Assembly: GCF_016651435.1 (NCBI RefSeq)
Contig: NZ_JAEPRJ010000001.1
Span: forward strand, 1,860,001 to 1,924,000
Direction: 5' to 3'
Length of the DNA stretch: 64,000 nt
Source: Catonella massiliensis
Lineage (GTDB): Bacteria > Bacillota > Clostridia > Lachnospirales > Lachnospiraceae
Part shown: piece after piece, positions 50,332 through 60,790 of the stretch
Numbering within the stretch: position 1 is the first letter of the stretch
How the letters are laid out: every line of letters starts with the position of its first letter
Position numbers and translations under genes: made by a program
Notes under the pieces: generated by a model
The model's database searches: none
What the model was told of the DNA's origin: nothing
Seen by the model: only the letters and a program-made list of their open reading frames with translations

Positions 50332-52629
50332 TCAGTTAATTTTTTTAAGACCTGCCATGCTAAGCTTTAGTTTCCTGATGCCAAAGCTTTCTTTATCAAA
50401 GCTCACCGTCACCACATCATTTTCCTTATTTAGTTCAAGGACTTCTCCTTCTCCAAACTTAGCGTGGCTTACCCTGTCTCCCTCTCCAACCTTGTCAGAG
50501 GTCTTAGACTCACTGCCAAATCCTTTATTGATATATGGATTTCCCGAAAAGAGATTTCTTTTATCCTTTGAAGGGGTAAATGATACGGTATTTCTCTCTA
50601 AATACCTGCTGCCGCTTCCTGCATAGAGACTTTCATTCCTCAAGCTTCTTGTACGGCTAATGTCACCACCTGTAGATAAGAGATGTTCAGGAATCTCTCC
50701 TATGAATCTTGATGGAGGGTTCCACTGTATATCCCCTCTTAGCATTCTGGAGGCTGCATTTGAGAGGTAAAGCTTCTCCATAGCTCTGGTTATACCCACA
50801 TAGCAGAGTCTTCTCTCCTCTTCAAGTTCACTCTCATCACCTGAGTAAATGCACATTTTGCCCGGAAATAATCCTTCCTCCATGCCCACTATGAAAACCA
50901 CCTTAAACTCAAGGCCCTTAGCCGAGTGAAGCGTCATAAGAGTGACCTTATCCATATTCTCATTTTCGCTGTCCTTGTTGTCAGCATCCGTTAAAAGAGA
51001 TACCTCTGTAAGGAAGCCCGAAAGCCTATTCTCGTCGGAGTCATCGAGGCCTATTTCATATACTGCAATCTTGTTGATAAGCTCATCTATGTTGTCGATT
51101 CTGCCTTTTGCCTCATCAGTTCCTTCAAGCTTTAACTCTTCCACATAGCCTATCTCTTCAATCAGAGTCTCAAGCTCTTCCTTAAGGCTCTTACAGTGTC
51201 TAAACTCCCTTACCTTTGCTTCTATAAATGCCACGAATTTCTCTACCTTGGCCACAGCCCTGCTAAGTCCCGGTATGCTTTGTACCCTCATACAGGCCTC
51301 AAAAAATGAGATTTCTTTGTCTATTGCATATTCCGCTATTTTTTCTTCTGTAGTACTTCCTATCCCTCTTTTAGGCACATTTAATATTCTTCTTACCTGA
51401 GTATCATCTGTGACATTGTTTATAGCCTTAAGGTAGGCCAGTATATCCTTTATTTCTTTTCTGCTGTAGAAGTTGGTTCCTCCATATAGCTTGTATGGGA
51501 TATTATTGTATACAAACTTCTCTTCTATGGCACGTGACTGGGCATTGGTCCTATAAAGTACAGCAATGTCAGAATAAGCTGCCTTTCCCTCACTTACAGT
51601 CCTCATAACTATATTGGCTACGCCGTCTGCTTCCCTGTCCCCTGTATCATAGGTCTTATAAGAGATGGAAGCACCGCTCTCTTTACTCGTCCACAGCCTC
51701 TTGTCTTTTCGTTCTGAATTGTTACTTATAACACCGTTTGCAGCCTCAAGTATATTGCCTGTAGAGCGGTAATTCTCCTCAAGCTTTATAACCAAAGCCT
51801 GAGGATATATCTTCTCAAAGTTAAGTATATTCCTTATATCAGCTCCTCTAAACTTATATATGGACTGGTCATCATCTCCAACTACACAGAGGTTGTTCTC
51901 TATTTCACCCCTCTCATTCTCGTGGGCTGCAAGGAGCTTTAAGAGCTTAAATTGAACCACATTGGTATCCTGATACTCGTCAACGAGTATATAGCGGAAT
52001 CTCCTCTGATAATACTCTAAGGTATCCTTATCCTGTATAAAGAGCTCCACAGTCTTTACCAGTATATCGTCAAAGTCCAGGGCATTGTTATTCTTCATAC
52101 GCTTTTCATACTCTATATATACCCTTGCGTAGACATTGTCGGAATAGCTTGCATTCGCAGCAAATTCTTCCGCATCTGTAAATTCATTTTTAGCATTTGA
52201 TATGACGCTAAGACAGGTCTTTTCAGGAAATTTTTTATTGTCGATATTGAGGGATTTTAATACCTGCTTTACTACCGCCTTAGTATCATCAGTATCATAT
52301 ATATTAAAATTCCTGTCATAGCCAATCTTGTCTATAAATCTTCTAAGTATCTTAACACAGGCAGAATGAAAGGTTGATACCCATATATTCTCTGCACCCT
52401 CTTCTATGAGTGAATCCACCCTTTCACGCATTTCCTTTGCAGCCTTATTGGTAAATGTAAGTGCAAGTATATTCCAGGGATTTACCCCATGTTCTTTTAT
52501 AAGATAGGCTATACGCCTGGTAAGCACTCTGGTTTTGCCTGAGCCGGCACCTGCTAAAATGAGCAGTGGGCCATTTTCATGTACCACTGCTTTCATCTGT
52601 TCCGGATTTAGATTATCAAGAATATTCAT
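50332..52629 (-). CDS. pcrA: ATP-dependent DNA helicase PcrA/UvrD
   Basis: A 765-residue superfamily 1A helicase. It has LNPEQMKAVVHENGPLLILA (Q motif), Walker A GAGSGKTRVL, ALTFTNKAAKEMR (Ia), LVDEYQDTN (II), VGDDDQSIYKFRGA (III), EENYRS (IV), TLMTLHSAKGLEFKVVF (V) and EERRLCYVGITRA (VI). The C-terminal GDRVSHAKFGEGEVLEL is the Tudor-like RNA polymerase-binding domain of PcrA. It removes RecA and stalled complexes and acts in nucleotide excision repair. Confidence 0.97.
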   Translation of the reverse strand: MNILDNLNPEQMKAVVHENGPLLILAGAGSGKTRVLTRRIAYLIKEHGVNPWNILALTFTNKAAKEMRERVDSLIEEGAENIWVSTFHSACVKILRRFIDKIGYDRNFNIYDTDDTKAVVKQVLKSLNIDNKKFPEKTCLSVISNAKNEFTDAEEFAANASYSDNVYARVYIEYEKRMKNNNALDFDDILVKTVELFIQDKDTLEYYQRRFRYILVDEYQDTNVVQFKLLKLLAAHENERGEIENNLCVVGDDDQSIYKFRGADIRNILNFEKIYPQALVIKLEENYRSTGNILEAANGVISNNSERKDKRLWTSKESGASISYKTYDTGDREADGVANIVMRTVSEGKAAYSDIAVLYRTNAQSRAIEEKFVYNNIPYKLYGGTNFYSRKEIKDILAYLKAINNVTDDTQVRRILNVPKRGIGSTTEEKIAEYAIDKEISFFEACMRVQSIPGLSRAVAKVEKFVAFIEAKVREFRHCKSLKEELETLIEEIGYVEELKLEGTDEAKGRIDNIDELINKIAVYEIGLDDSDENRLSGFLTEVSLLTDADNKDSENENMDKVTLMTLHSAKGLEFKVVFIVGMEEGLFPGKMCIYSGDESELEEERRLCYVGITRAMEKLYLSNAASRMLRGDIQWNPPSRFIGEIPEHLLSTGGDISRTRSLRNESLYAGSGSRYLERNTVSFTPSKDKRNLFSGNPYINKGFGSESKTSDKVGEGDRVSHAKFGEGEVLELNKENDVVTVSFDKESFGIRKLKLSMAGLKKIN

Positions 52630-52639
52630 TTTTCTTCCT

Positions 52640-53248
52640 TTACACTGACTTAATTACTTCCACTCTGGTTACCTTGTCGCCATTCATGCTGTCTATCCTT
52701 AGGGCAAAATCATTGTACCATACACAGGCACCTATGGCTATGGTTCTCTCTTCCCTGTTAAGCACAGTTGTAACCACCTTAGCAAGAGTATCCCCCTCTT
52801 CGATAGGAATATTTATTCTTGCCATGTGGTTGGTAATCTTTGTCTTCTGACTTCCTCTGTACACTCGTTTTTCAGTCTCATCAAAATTACAGAGAAGATA
52901 TTTCCTTGTAGCAAACAGGGCTGCCAAAGCCACTATGGTAATTAGATTTTCAAGAGGAGTAGTGTGCTCAACTATCATCTGCCTAGCTATGGCAAAGAGG
53001 AGTACATCAATGATTGTACTCGGAGTATGTTTACAAAGCATCTTTACGAACTCAAGACCAATCGCTAACATCATTGCCTTTTCAAGGAAAAATCCCAGTT
53101 CTATTTTCTCTCCTACAAAAAAGTCAGGAACTGCTACAGCCAAAAGCTTAAATGTCATTACAGCAATAATAATACTCATAATTATAGCTATTATGAGCTC
53201 AAGATAGTAGGTGAGCTCGTGAATCATATCTTGTAAGTCCCTCTTCAT
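52640..53248 (-). CDS. PsiE-like membrane protein with C-terminal soluble domain
   Basis: A 202-residue protein. Four membrane helices (about 12-125) include EFVKMLCKHTPSTIIDVLLFAIARQMIVEH and LENLITIVALAALFATRKYL, the phosphate-starvation PsiE-family pattern. The tail (about 145-200; INIPIEEGDTLAKVVTTVLN) resembles a TrkA-C/RCK-C-like regulatory domain. Function is unknown. It is 10 bp upstream of pcrA. Confidence 0.75.
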   Translation of the reverse strand: MKRDLQDMIHELTYYLELIIAIIMSIIIAVMTFKLLAVAVPDFFVGEKIELGFFLEKAMMLAIGLEFVKMLCKHTPSTIIDVLLFAIARQMIVEHTTPLENLITIVALAALFATRKYLLCNFDETEKRVYRGSQKTKITNHMARINIPIEEGDTLAKVVTTVLNREERTIAIGACVWYNDFALRIDSMNGDKVTRVEVIKSV

Positions 53249-53260
53249 AATACCCCCGTT

Positions 53261-53950
53261 TTACAGCTTTCCTTTAAGCACCAGCCTCTTGTCATCTGTC
53301 TGAAACAAGATAACTATCCCTGACGAAAAGCTTATTTTAACCTTGTCTTTCTCAAATTCATTACTTACACCGAGACTGCTTCCTGAACTTAGAATGAAGT
53401 TCTCAAGCTCGTACTTGGCCCCCTTTATACTAAGTCCCTTGACAGTTTCAGTAAAAGGAATCAGAGAAAAATACTCCCCGAAAGCCTCTGTCCTCTTCAT
53501 GTTTATATCTTTATCATGTATGCTTATTACATTGTGTTCATCTATTATCCTTGCGTTAACTCCTCCAGCAAGGGGCTTATACAAAAGCTCAATATTGGCT
53601 AAGGTATGATCAAGCCTTGTCCCGGTAGCACCAAGAAGCACAATGTCCTTGGGACTCAGGGTAAGAGCCAGTGATATGGCAAGCTCGGTATCAGTCTCAT
53701 CTTTCTCAGGATTAAACGCCTTGACTATAGGCTTACCCTGAGTCTCAAAAAGAGACTTAAAATACTTGACTACCTCTGCCTCACCGCTGTCAAAGTCTCC
53801 GACTACATAGTCTGGAACGATATCAATCTCCCTTGAAGCCATCATTCCCCTGTCAGCAGCTATAACAACATCAGGCTTATACTCTTCGTACACCTCTCTT
53901 ACAAGTCCTGTGTCAGTTCGTCCCCCTGTTATAATTAGTACCTTCTTCAT
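53261..53950 (-). CDS. thiN: Thiamine pyrophosphokinase
   Basis: About 229 residues. It has [43 protein letters not shown] and [16 protein letters not shown], the ThiN/TPK catalytic set. It transfers pyrophosphate from ATP to thiamine. The chosen ATG at 53950 has AGAGGATGT upstream and overlaps rpe by 38 bp. It closes the priA-to-thiN operon. Confidence 0.94.
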   Translation of the reverse strand: MKKVLIITGGRTDTGLVREVYEEYKPDVVIAADRGMMASREIDIVPDYVVGDFDSGEAEVVKYFKSLFETQGKPIVKAFNPEKDETDTELAISLALTLSPKDIVLLGATGTRLDHTLANIELLYKPLAGGVNARIIDEHNVISIHDKDINMKRTEAFGEYFSLIPFTETVKGLSIKGAKYELENFILSSGSSLGVSNEFEKDKVKISFSSGIVILFQTDDKRLVLKGKL

Positions 53951-54587
53951 ACATCCTCTCAATCATCTTCTTGGTATTTGTAGCTATATCTCCGCCAAAC
54001 ACAGCCGTTCCTGCAACCAGAACATTGGCTCCGGCCTTTACAAGCTCCCCTATGTTATCCTGATTTACTCCACCATCTACCTCGATGTCTACATCAGGAG
54101 CCATTTCTCTTAGCTTCCTTATCTTGTCTATGGTAAAAGGTATGAACTTCTGACCTCCAAAGCCCGGGTTTACACTCATTATAAGCACCATATCCACTTC
54201 AGAAAGTACAAGCTCGATAGCAGAAAGAGGTGTGGCGGGATTTATAGACACTCCCGCTTTAAGGCCCAGTTCCTTTATCTTGGTTACTGTCCTGTGCAAA
54301 TGCTTTGTAGCCTCTGCATGCACTGTAATAATATCAGCCCCTGCCGCCTTAAAATCCTCTAAATATCTTTCAGGACTCTCTATCATAAGATGTACATCAA
54401 ATACCTGATTACTGTATTTTCTAAGGCTCTTAATCACAGGCATTCCAAAAGATATGCTTGGCACAAAGCTACCGTCCATCACATCAAGGTGGAGGTATTT
54501 AGCACCGTTTTCCTCTGTTATCTTTACCTGCCCGGCAAGCTCACCAAAGTCTGCCCCAAGTATTGAAGGTGAAAGTATGTATTCCAT
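53913..54587 (-). CDS. rpe: Ribulose-phosphate 3-epimerase
   Basis: About 224 residues with the TIM-barrel epimerase motifs [58 protein letters not shown] and VDGGVNQDN. It interconverts ribulose 5-phosphate and xylulose 5-phosphate. The ATG at 54587 has AAGAGGGG upstream. Confidence 0.97.
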   Translation of the reverse strand: MEYILSPSILGADFGELAGQVKITEENGAKYLHLDVMDGSFVPSISFGMPVIKSLRKYSNQVFDVHLMIESPERYLEDFKAAGADIITVHAEATKHLHRTVTKIKELGLKAGVSINPATPLSAIELVLSEVDMVLIMSVNPGFGGQKFIPFTIDKIRKLREMAPDVDIEVDGGVNQDNIGELVKAGANVLVAGTAVFGGDIATNTKKMIERMYEEGTNYNRGTN

Positions 54588-54588
54588 A

Positions 54589-55461
54589 TTAGTATCCCCT
54601 CTTGTTTGATAATTCCTCATAAATCAACTTGTAGTTCTTATATCTGCTTTCTGATATCTTTCCTTCAGAGAGGGCTGTTTTCACACCGCAGTCTCTTTCT
54701 CCTATGTGGATACAGCCGTTAAACTTACAGTCCTTTACATAGTCTTCAAAGTCAGGAAAATAGTCTTTAAGCTCCCTCTTATCTATATCAAAGAGTTCAA
54801 GGCTCCCAAAGCCCGGTGTATCACAGATATAACCACCCTCTCCTATGTAAAAGAGTTCTGCGTGTCTTGTGGTCTGTTTGCCACGCTCTATCTTCCTGCT
54901 GATTTCCCCTGTCTCCATATTGGCCTCAGGCGCAAGGTAGTTGGTAAGCGTGGACTTGCCCACTCCTGAAGGCCCTGCAAGCACTGTAAACTTGCCCCCA
55001 AGGTAATCCTTTACCTCATCAAGCCCCAGTTCCTCTTTTACACTTATTTCAATCACCTTATAGTGAGGAGAGTAAATCTCTCTAAGTTCTGTAAGCTTAG
55101 CCTCATCTACGAGGTCACTCTTGCTTATTGCAATGGCAACAGGAATCCTCTTTATCTCCATCATCGTCAGAAATTTGTCAAGAAGATTGAGGTTGGGTGC
55201 AGGCTTAGCCCCTGCAAATACTATAAGGGCCTGGTCAGGGTTAGCCACGGCAGGACGGATAAGAAAAGACTTTCTCTCCTTTATCTCTATGAGATTACCC
55301 TTCTTATCCTCATCAGACAAGACTTCAATCTCCACAATGTCTCCCACCAGCGGCTTGATACCCTTATTCCTAAATATTCCTCTAGCCCTGCATTCATAGG
55401 CTTCTTCTCCATTATGTACGTAATAGAAGCCCGCAATTGCTTTTATTATTCTGCCTTCCAT
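54589..55461 (-). CDS. rsgA: Ribosome small subunit-dependent GTPase A
   Basis: A 290-residue circularly permuted GTPase. The OB-fold (about 1-70) is followed by G4 (AISKSDLVD), then G1 (GPSGVGKST) and G3 ([11 protein letters not shown]), and a zinc domain ([17 protein letters not shown]). It matures the 30S subunit. It overlaps the prkC stop by one base (TAATG). Confidence 0.97.
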   Translation of the reverse strand: MEGRIIKAIAGFYYVHNGEEAYECRARGIFRNKGIKPLVGDIVEIEVLSDEDKKGNLIEIKERKSFLIRPAVANPDQALIVFAGAKPAPNLNLLDKFLTMMEIKRIPVAIAISKSDLVDEAKLTELREIYSPHYKVIEISVKEELGLDEVKDYLGGKFTVLAGPSGVGKSTLTNYLAPEANMETGEISRKIERGKQTTRHAELFYIGEGGYICDTPGFGSLELFDIDKRELKDYFPDFEDYVKDCKFNGCIHIGERDCGVKTALSEGKISESRYKNYKLIYEELSNKRGY

Positions 55462-57551
55462 TAGTTCGCAGCCTTACTCCAATTCTTGATACGCCATACC
55501 TTGCCATCATATACCTCACCATTTACAATAAGGTAGCAGACTGCTTCACTGTCACTTGAACCAATTATGTCCTCGATACGAAGCGGGAAGTCGTCATAGC
55601 TAAGTGTTCCTGAGTAGACTGTGGATGTCTTTCCATCCTGATCCATCCTTACTTCGATGTCTCCACTCTCTCCGCTTTCTGCAAAAGGATTCTCATCTAT
55701 GGTAAGCGAAGCTGAATAAGTATAGGAAACAGGTTTAGGTCCCTTGCTTATACTAAGTGTGATGGTGCTTCCGGACTGTGCCTCATTGCCACCCGGTATG
55801 CTCTGGCTTATAACAAGTCCCTTTTTGACGCTGTCATCTTCCTTATACGCTATAGAAGCCTTAAATCCTGCACTGCTAAGAGCATTGGTTGCATCAGCTT
55901 CACTCTTCCCTACTACGTTTGGTACAAGAGTCTGCTTATTTTCAGGTCCGGTACTAACTAGGATTGTAATAGTATCACCCTCTTTGGCAGCTGAACCTAT
56001 AGCAGGAATCGTATCTATAACGCTTCCTTCATCAACTGTATCGCTTGCCTTCTCTTCTACTTTAACCACAAATTTCAAGCCTTCAAGAGTAGCTATTGCA
56101 CTGTCCTTGGTAGCATTTCTTATATCAGGAACACTGCTTGTATCCTCACCCTTGCTGACTGTGATAATAACTTCGTCATCCTTCTTAATCTCAGACCCTT
56201 CAGCAGGCTTTACATCCATGACTGTTTCTTTTTCAAATTCCCTTGAGCTCTCAGATTCAAACTTGTAGTTAGTAATACCCGCATCTGAAAGGATGGAAAT
56301 TGCCTCTGCACGTGTACGTCCCTTAAGTGCAGGAACTGTTATAACTGCTGATTTTGATGCAGTCTCAGAAGCTATTGACGAAGGTGATGCTGCCTGGCTT
56401 TGGCTGTTAGAAATAAGCGATGAATCTCCACCTTTACCCCCAAAGAGGTTGAAGCCCTTTACCAAAAGTACTATAACCACGATAGCAAGAATCACAATAG
56501 CCGCAATTCCTCCAAAAAGGATGAGCTTTTCCATCTTAGGATCAATGGTCTCCTCATCATCCTCAGGAAGCTCACGGATGTTGCGTGGTTCACGCTTTTT
56601 GACAGGTTCACCTGCCCTGTTAGTGTTATTATATCTGCCCTTTTTAATGGTCTCAAGCTCCTCTCCTGATATGTTTATAGTAGGAGAATCAGTAACTGCC
56701 GCCTGAGAAAAGTTGACATAATCTCCTTCCGGTTCAGCAATTGCCTTCTTGAGGTCGGCAATTAGCTCTGTAGCTGTGAGATATCTGCGCTCAGGCTTCT
56801 TCTGCATACATTTTTGAACAATCTTTTCTATGCTTACAGGTACCTCAGGATCAAGCTCTCTAAGAGGCACAGCCTCTTCATTGATATGTAAAAGAGCTAC
56901 TGATACAGTATTATCTGCGGCAAAAGGCATCTTGCCGGATATCATTTCATAAAGGGTAACTCCAAGTGAATATATATCACTCTTCTCATCTGAATATCCA
57001 CCTCTTGCCTGCTCAGGAGAGATGTAGTGAACCGAGCCTACTGCCTGTCCTGCTGCAATGGTATTGGAGGTAGCAGCCTTGGCTATACCAAAGTCTGTGA
57101 CCTTTACCTTGCCTTCCTTTGAGATAATAATGTTCTGAGGCTTGATATCCCTGTGTATGATATGGTTGGCATGCGCTGCCTCCATACCCTGTGCTATCTG
57201 AATGGCAATGCCCACAGCCTCTTTTAGCTCAAGCTTGCCCTTTCTTTCAATAAACTTCTTAAGAGTTATACCCTCAACAAGCTCCATTACGATATAGTGA
57301 AGGCCCTCATCTTCTCCTACGTCATAGACATTTACTATGTTAGGATGTGACAGCACCGCAGCAGCCTGAGCCTCTGCCCTAAACTTGGACACAAAGTTCT
57401 TATCAGAGCTATACTCCTCTTTAAGCACCTTTATGGCTACCTGTCTGCCAAGCCTGGTATCCATTGCTTTGTACACATCAGCCATTCCGCCTGAACCGAC
57501 CAGACTGATAATTTCATAACGTTCTCCGATTAATCTACCTTTGTTTAACAT
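55461..57551 (-). CDS. prkC: PASTA-domain Ser/Thr protein kinase
   Basis: A 696-residue protein. The kinase domain (about 10-275) has GSGGMADVYKA, Lys41, HRDIKPQN (Asp135), DFG (153-155) and an activation loop GSVHYISPEQARGG. One membrane helix (about 342-367) is followed by three PASTA domains (about 400-600) and an extra C-terminal beta domain. PASTA domains sense muropeptides or lipid II; the kinase controls wall growth, germination and dormancy in relatives. It is 4 bp downstream of its phosphatase gene. Confidence 0.96.
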   Translation of the reverse strand: MLNKGRLIGERYEIISLVGSGGMADVYKAMDTRLGRQVAIKVLKEEYSSDKNFVSKFRAEAQAAAVLSHPNIVNVYDVGEDEGLHYIVMELVEGITLKKFIERKGKLELKEAVGIAIQIAQGMEAAHANHIIHRDIKPQNIIISKEGKVKVTDFGIAKAATSNTIAAGQAVGSVHYISPEQARGGYSDEKSDIYSLGVTLYEMISGKMPFAADNTVSVALLHINEEAVPLRELDPEVPVSIEKIVQKCMQKKPERRYLTATELIADLKKAIAEPEGDYVNFSQAAVTDSPTINISGEELETIKKGRYNNTNRAGEPVKKREPRNIRELPEDDEETIDPKMEKLILFGGIAAIVILAIVVIVLLVKGFNLFGGKGGDSSLISNSQSQAASPSSIASETASKSAVITVPALKGRTRAEAISILSDAGITNYKFESESSREFEKETVMDVKPAEGSEIKKDDEVIITVSKGEDTSSVPDIRNATKDSAIATLEGLKFVVKVEEKASDTVDEGSVIDTIPAIGSAAKEGDTITILVSTGPENKQTLVPNVVGKSEADATNALSSAGFKASIAYKEDDSVKKGLVISQSIPGGNEAQSGSTITLSISKGPKPVSYTYSASLTIDENPFAESGESGDIEVRMDQDGKTSTVYSGTLSYDDFPLRIEDIIGSSDSEAVCYLIVNGEVYDGKVWRIKNWSKAAN

Positions 57552-57555
57552 ATTT

Positions 57556-58278
57556 TTACACCTCTATCATTACTACTGTTGCGTCGTCTTTTCCGCCATT
57601 GTTTACAGCAGTTTCTATTAGTTTTTTGCAAATTTCCGATAATTCTTTGTCAGCTCCCGCTATTTCCTCCAACGTCCTCTCATCCATCATATTGGAAACA
57701 CCGTCTGAGCATAAGAAAATCCGGTCTCCCTTTGTCAGCTTTACCTCAAAGAAGTCTACCTCGATATCAGGCTCAACTCCAAGCGCTCTGGTAACCTTAT
57801 TCTTATGTGGATTAAACCTTGCTTCTTCTTTCTTTATTAACCCACTCTTTATCATCTCTTCAACTACCGAATGATCCTCGGTTATCTGAGACAAAGCCCC
57901 GTTTTGAATCACATAGAGCCTTGAATCACCAACATTTGCAATGTATAAAATGTCGTCCTTAATGGTAGCCAGTACAATCGTAGTACCACAACCCTTTAGC
58001 TCTTCGTTTGCTTTGGTCTTTTCCCTTATCCCCTCATTAGCCGCCGTTATAGCTGACCTTATAGTGGATATTATCGAACCCCCGTTATTCTTCAGAATGT
58101 AATCTTTTACGTTGTCTACACAGAATCTTGAAGCAAAGTCACCCCCATTGTAACCTCCCATCCCATCTGCCACAATGAACAGATTGGAAAGTTCACCGAC
58201 TGCCCCTTCTTCACATAGTAAACTGTCCTGATTAACACTTCTGTTTTTTCCGGCTCTGGATTCAGAAAATGTTTTCAT
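57556..58278 (-). CDS. prpC: PP2C-type protein phosphatase
   Basis: A 240-residue protein with the PP2C/Stp motifs RSVNQDSLL, FIVADGMGGYNGGDFAS, VGDSRLYVI, TEDHSVVEEM, FLCSDGVSNMM and GGKDDATVVMIEV, which supply the metal-binding aspartates. It dephosphorylates PrkC and its substrates. The ATG follows GAAGGGAG. Confidence 0.96.
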   Translation of the reverse strand: MKTFSESRAGKNRSVNQDSLLCEEGAVGELSNLFIVADGMGGYNGGDFASRFCVDNVKDYILKNNGGSIISTIRSAITAANEGIREKTKANEELKGCGTTIVLATIKDDILYIANVGDSRLYVIQNGALSQITEDHSVVEEMIKSGLIKKEEARFNPHKNKVTRALGVEPDIEVDFFEVKLTKGDRIFLCSDGVSNMMDERTLEEIAGADKELSEICKKLIETAVNNGGKDDATVVMIEV

Positions 58279-58378
58279 CTATGTGTCTCCCTTCTATACT
58301 CACAAGACAATTATGCCTTCACCGTATAATAAAGTAATGCTGCAACTAAACTCCTTTCTTCCCCACAGCAATTACAGC

Positions 58379-59428
58379 TTACTTATTCTCATTCTCCATA
58401 TATTCTTTTCGAAGCTGTCCACAGGCTGCATCTATATCCTGTCCCATCTCCTCTCTAATAGTAGCATTTATTCCTTTATTTTCAAGTATCTTCTTAAATC
58501 TAAGCACTCCTCCTGGAGTTGAACTCTTGTAAGCCCTTTCCTTTATAGGGTTAATAGGTATGAGGTTTACGTGGCAGTTCTTTCCCTTAAGAAGCGCCGC
58601 CAGCTTTTCAGCATTCTCAGGAGTATCATTTTCACCGTCTATCAGGCTGTATTCGTAGGATATTCTCCTACCTGTTTTCTCAAAGTAATAGTCCGTAGCT
58701 TCAAGTATCTCTTTAATCGTGTATTTGTTAGCTATAGGCATTATCCTTCTTCTGTCTTCATCCGTAGGCGCATGCAGGGAAATCGCAAGAGTAATAGCAA
58801 GATTTTTGTCTGCCAGCTTCTTTATATTGGGGACAAGTCCACAGGTGGAAACTGTAATATTCCTCTGGCTTATATTTAGGCCATTTTCATCTGTAATCAT
58901 CTCCAAAAACTTAAGCAGGTTGTCAAAGTTGTCAAGTGGCTCTCCTGTACCCATCACAACTATGTTGCTCACTCTTTCGCCTGTTTCTCTCTGAATGGTA
59001 TAAATCTGTGATAACATCTCAGATGGTGCAAGCTGCCTTGAAAGTCCAAGCAGGGTAGAAGCGCAGAAGGTACAGCCCATTCTACAGCCTACCTGTGACG
59101 AAATACAGACTGAATTGCCATATCTGTACTTCATAAGTACGCTTTCAATCACATAGCCGTCATATAGCTTAAATACAAACTTGGATGTATCTCCTGAGGC
59201 TGAGTCTTTTCTAGCCACCTCTGTAATCTCAGTAAATGGCAGTCTTTCCTCAAGTTTATTCCTTAGTTTAAGTGGAACATTGGTCATCTCGTCATAGCTT
59301 TTTACCAGCTTTTTATGTATCCACTCATACACCTGCTTCGCCCTGAATTTGGGTTCTCCAAGCTCCGTAATTAGAGACTGAAGCTCATTAAAATCAAGGC
59401 TTACAATATCTTTTCTTCCTTCTGTCAA
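58379..59428 (-). CDS. rlmN: 23S rRNA/tRNA adenine-C2 methyltransferase
   Basis: A 349-residue radical SAM enzyme. The CxxxCxxC cluster is in GCRMGCTFCAS, with GTGEPLDNFDN and SYEYSLIDGEND downstream. The second catalytic cysteine is near the C-terminus (IDAACGQL). It methylates A2503 of 23S rRNA and A37 of some tRNAs. It is 1 bp downstream of rsmB, and 100 bp upstream of prpC. Confidence 0.97.
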   Translation of the reverse strand: MTEGRKDIVSLDFNELQSLITELGEPKFRAKQVYEWIHKKLVKSYDEMTNVPLKLRNKLEERLPFTEITEVARKDSASGDTSKFVFKLYDGYVIESVLMKYRYGNSVCISSQVGCRMGCTFCASTLLGLSRQLAPSEMLSQIYTIQRETGERVSNIVVMGTGEPLDNFDNLLKFLEMITDENGLNISQRNITVSTCGLVPNIKKLADKNLAITLAISLHAPTDEDRRRIMPIANKYTIKEILEATDYYFEKTGRRISYEYSLIDGENDTPENAEKLAALLKGKNCHVNLIPINPIKERAYKSSTPGGVLRFKKILENKGINATIREEMGQDIDAACGQLRKEYMENENK

Positions 59429-59429
59429 A

Positions 59430-60788
59430 TTATTCTTCCCTCATATATTCTGAAACAAAAAATCCATCTGTTCCAAGCTCCCCCGGAATCAGCCTTATAA
59501 AGCCTTTTTTAGCTTCATTTACAAGTCTTTTGCCGTCTTTATATCTATCTACATACCCTCTTATTTTATCCGAAAAATCCACCGCTGAAAAGCCTTTAAA
59601 TTCTGAAATAAATGTGAAATTTTCCTCATTCTCAGCCTTCGTCATCGTACAGGTGGAATATATAAGCCTTCCGCCCTTTTTTACATATCTTACAGCGTTT
59701 TCTAAGATTGTCCTCTGAATTTTGGCAAGTTCTCTTATCTTATCCTCTGTTACATTGTATTTTATATCCCTTTTTCTACCCATAACTCCAAGTCCTGAGC
59801 AAGGCAGGTCGCAGATAACAAGGTCAAATCCATCCACAAAATCAGGATTGCACAAAGAGGCATCATTCATCTTTGTTTTTATCTTAGAAGCCCCTATCCG
59901 TCTTACATTTTCCTCAATAAGCTCTGTCTTATTCTCAGTGATGTCACAGGAGATTATCTCATCTACCTCTTCCATCCCTGCAAACAACAGGCTTTTCCCA
60001 CCAGGCGCAGCACAGAGGTCAAGCACTCTCGCCCCCTTAGGAAGACTTACTATCTTACCTATGAACTGTGAGCTTTCATCCTGAAGCACAAAGTCTCCCT
60101 CTTCAAAGCTCTCAAGGTAGCTAAGACTGTCTAACTCAAGTATCTTAAGGCTTTCAGGGAAAATTGTATCAGTACTTACTCTAACCCCTTCAGCGTCAAG
60201 CTTTTTAATAAGTTCTTCCCTGTTCTTTGTGGCTCTTGCAACCAAAGGCCTCTTCTCTTCAAATGCCTCTAATATCTCCTCTGTCTTCTCACTGCCATAA
60301 TCGTTTATAAAGTGCTCCACTACTGCCTTAGGGGTGGAATACTTTATTTCAAGATATTGGATCAAGTCTTTGTTTTTATCTGGTAATGCTATATTTTCTT
60401 TATTTCTTGCTATATTTCTAAGGACTCCGTTTACAAAGCCCGATAGTCCCGTAAGGCCTCTTTTCTTCGCCAGTTTGACCGCCTCGTTGATAGCGGCACT
60501 GTCAGGTACCCTGTCCATAAAAAAGAGCTGGTAGACAGAGATTTCTAAGAGAAGCATAATAATAGGCTTCATCTTCTTTACAGGGGTTTTTGAATATCCG
60601 TCTATAATAAAATCAAGATACAGTCTTTTTTCAATGCTTCCCTCATAAAGCCTTGTAATAAATCCCCTTGATGATTTATCAAGATAGAGGTAACTATCAA
60701 GAGTATCTTTAAGTATAGTGTGGCTAAGCTTACCCTCCCTTAGGGAGAGGAGCATATCAAGCACTACTTCTCTTTCATTAACAGCCAT
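59430..60788 (-). CDS. rsmB: 16S rRNA m5C967 methyltransferase
   Basis: A 452-residue protein. The NusB-like N-terminal domain (about 1-135) precedes a SAM methyltransferase with VLDLCAAPGGKSL, catalytic LPCSGLGVMGRKRDIKY and YSTCTMTKAENEE cysteines. It methylates C967 of 16S rRNA. It is 2 bp downstream of fmt. Confidence 0.97.
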   Translation of the reverse strand: MAVNEREVVLDMLLSLREGKLSHTILKDTLDSYLYLDKSSRGFITRLYEGSIEKRLYLDFIIDGYSKTPVKKMKPIIMLLLEISVYQLFFMDRVPDSAAINEAVKLAKKRGLTGLSGFVNGVLRNIARNKENIALPDKNKDLIQYLEIKYSTPKAVVEHFINDYGSEKTEEILEAFEEKRPLVARATKNREELIKKLDAEGVRVSTDTIFPESLKILELDSLSYLESFEEGDFVLQDESSQFIGKIVSLPKGARVLDLCAAPGGKSLLFAGMEEVDEIISCDITENKTELIEENVRRIGASKIKTKMNDASLCNPDFVDGFDLVICDLPCSGLGVMGRKRDIKYNVTEDKIRELAKIQRTILENAVRYVKKGGRLIYSTCTMTKAENEENFTFISEFKGFSAVDFSDKIRGYVDRYKDGKRLVNEAKKGFIRLIPGELGTDGFFVSEYMREE

Positions 60789-60790
60789 AA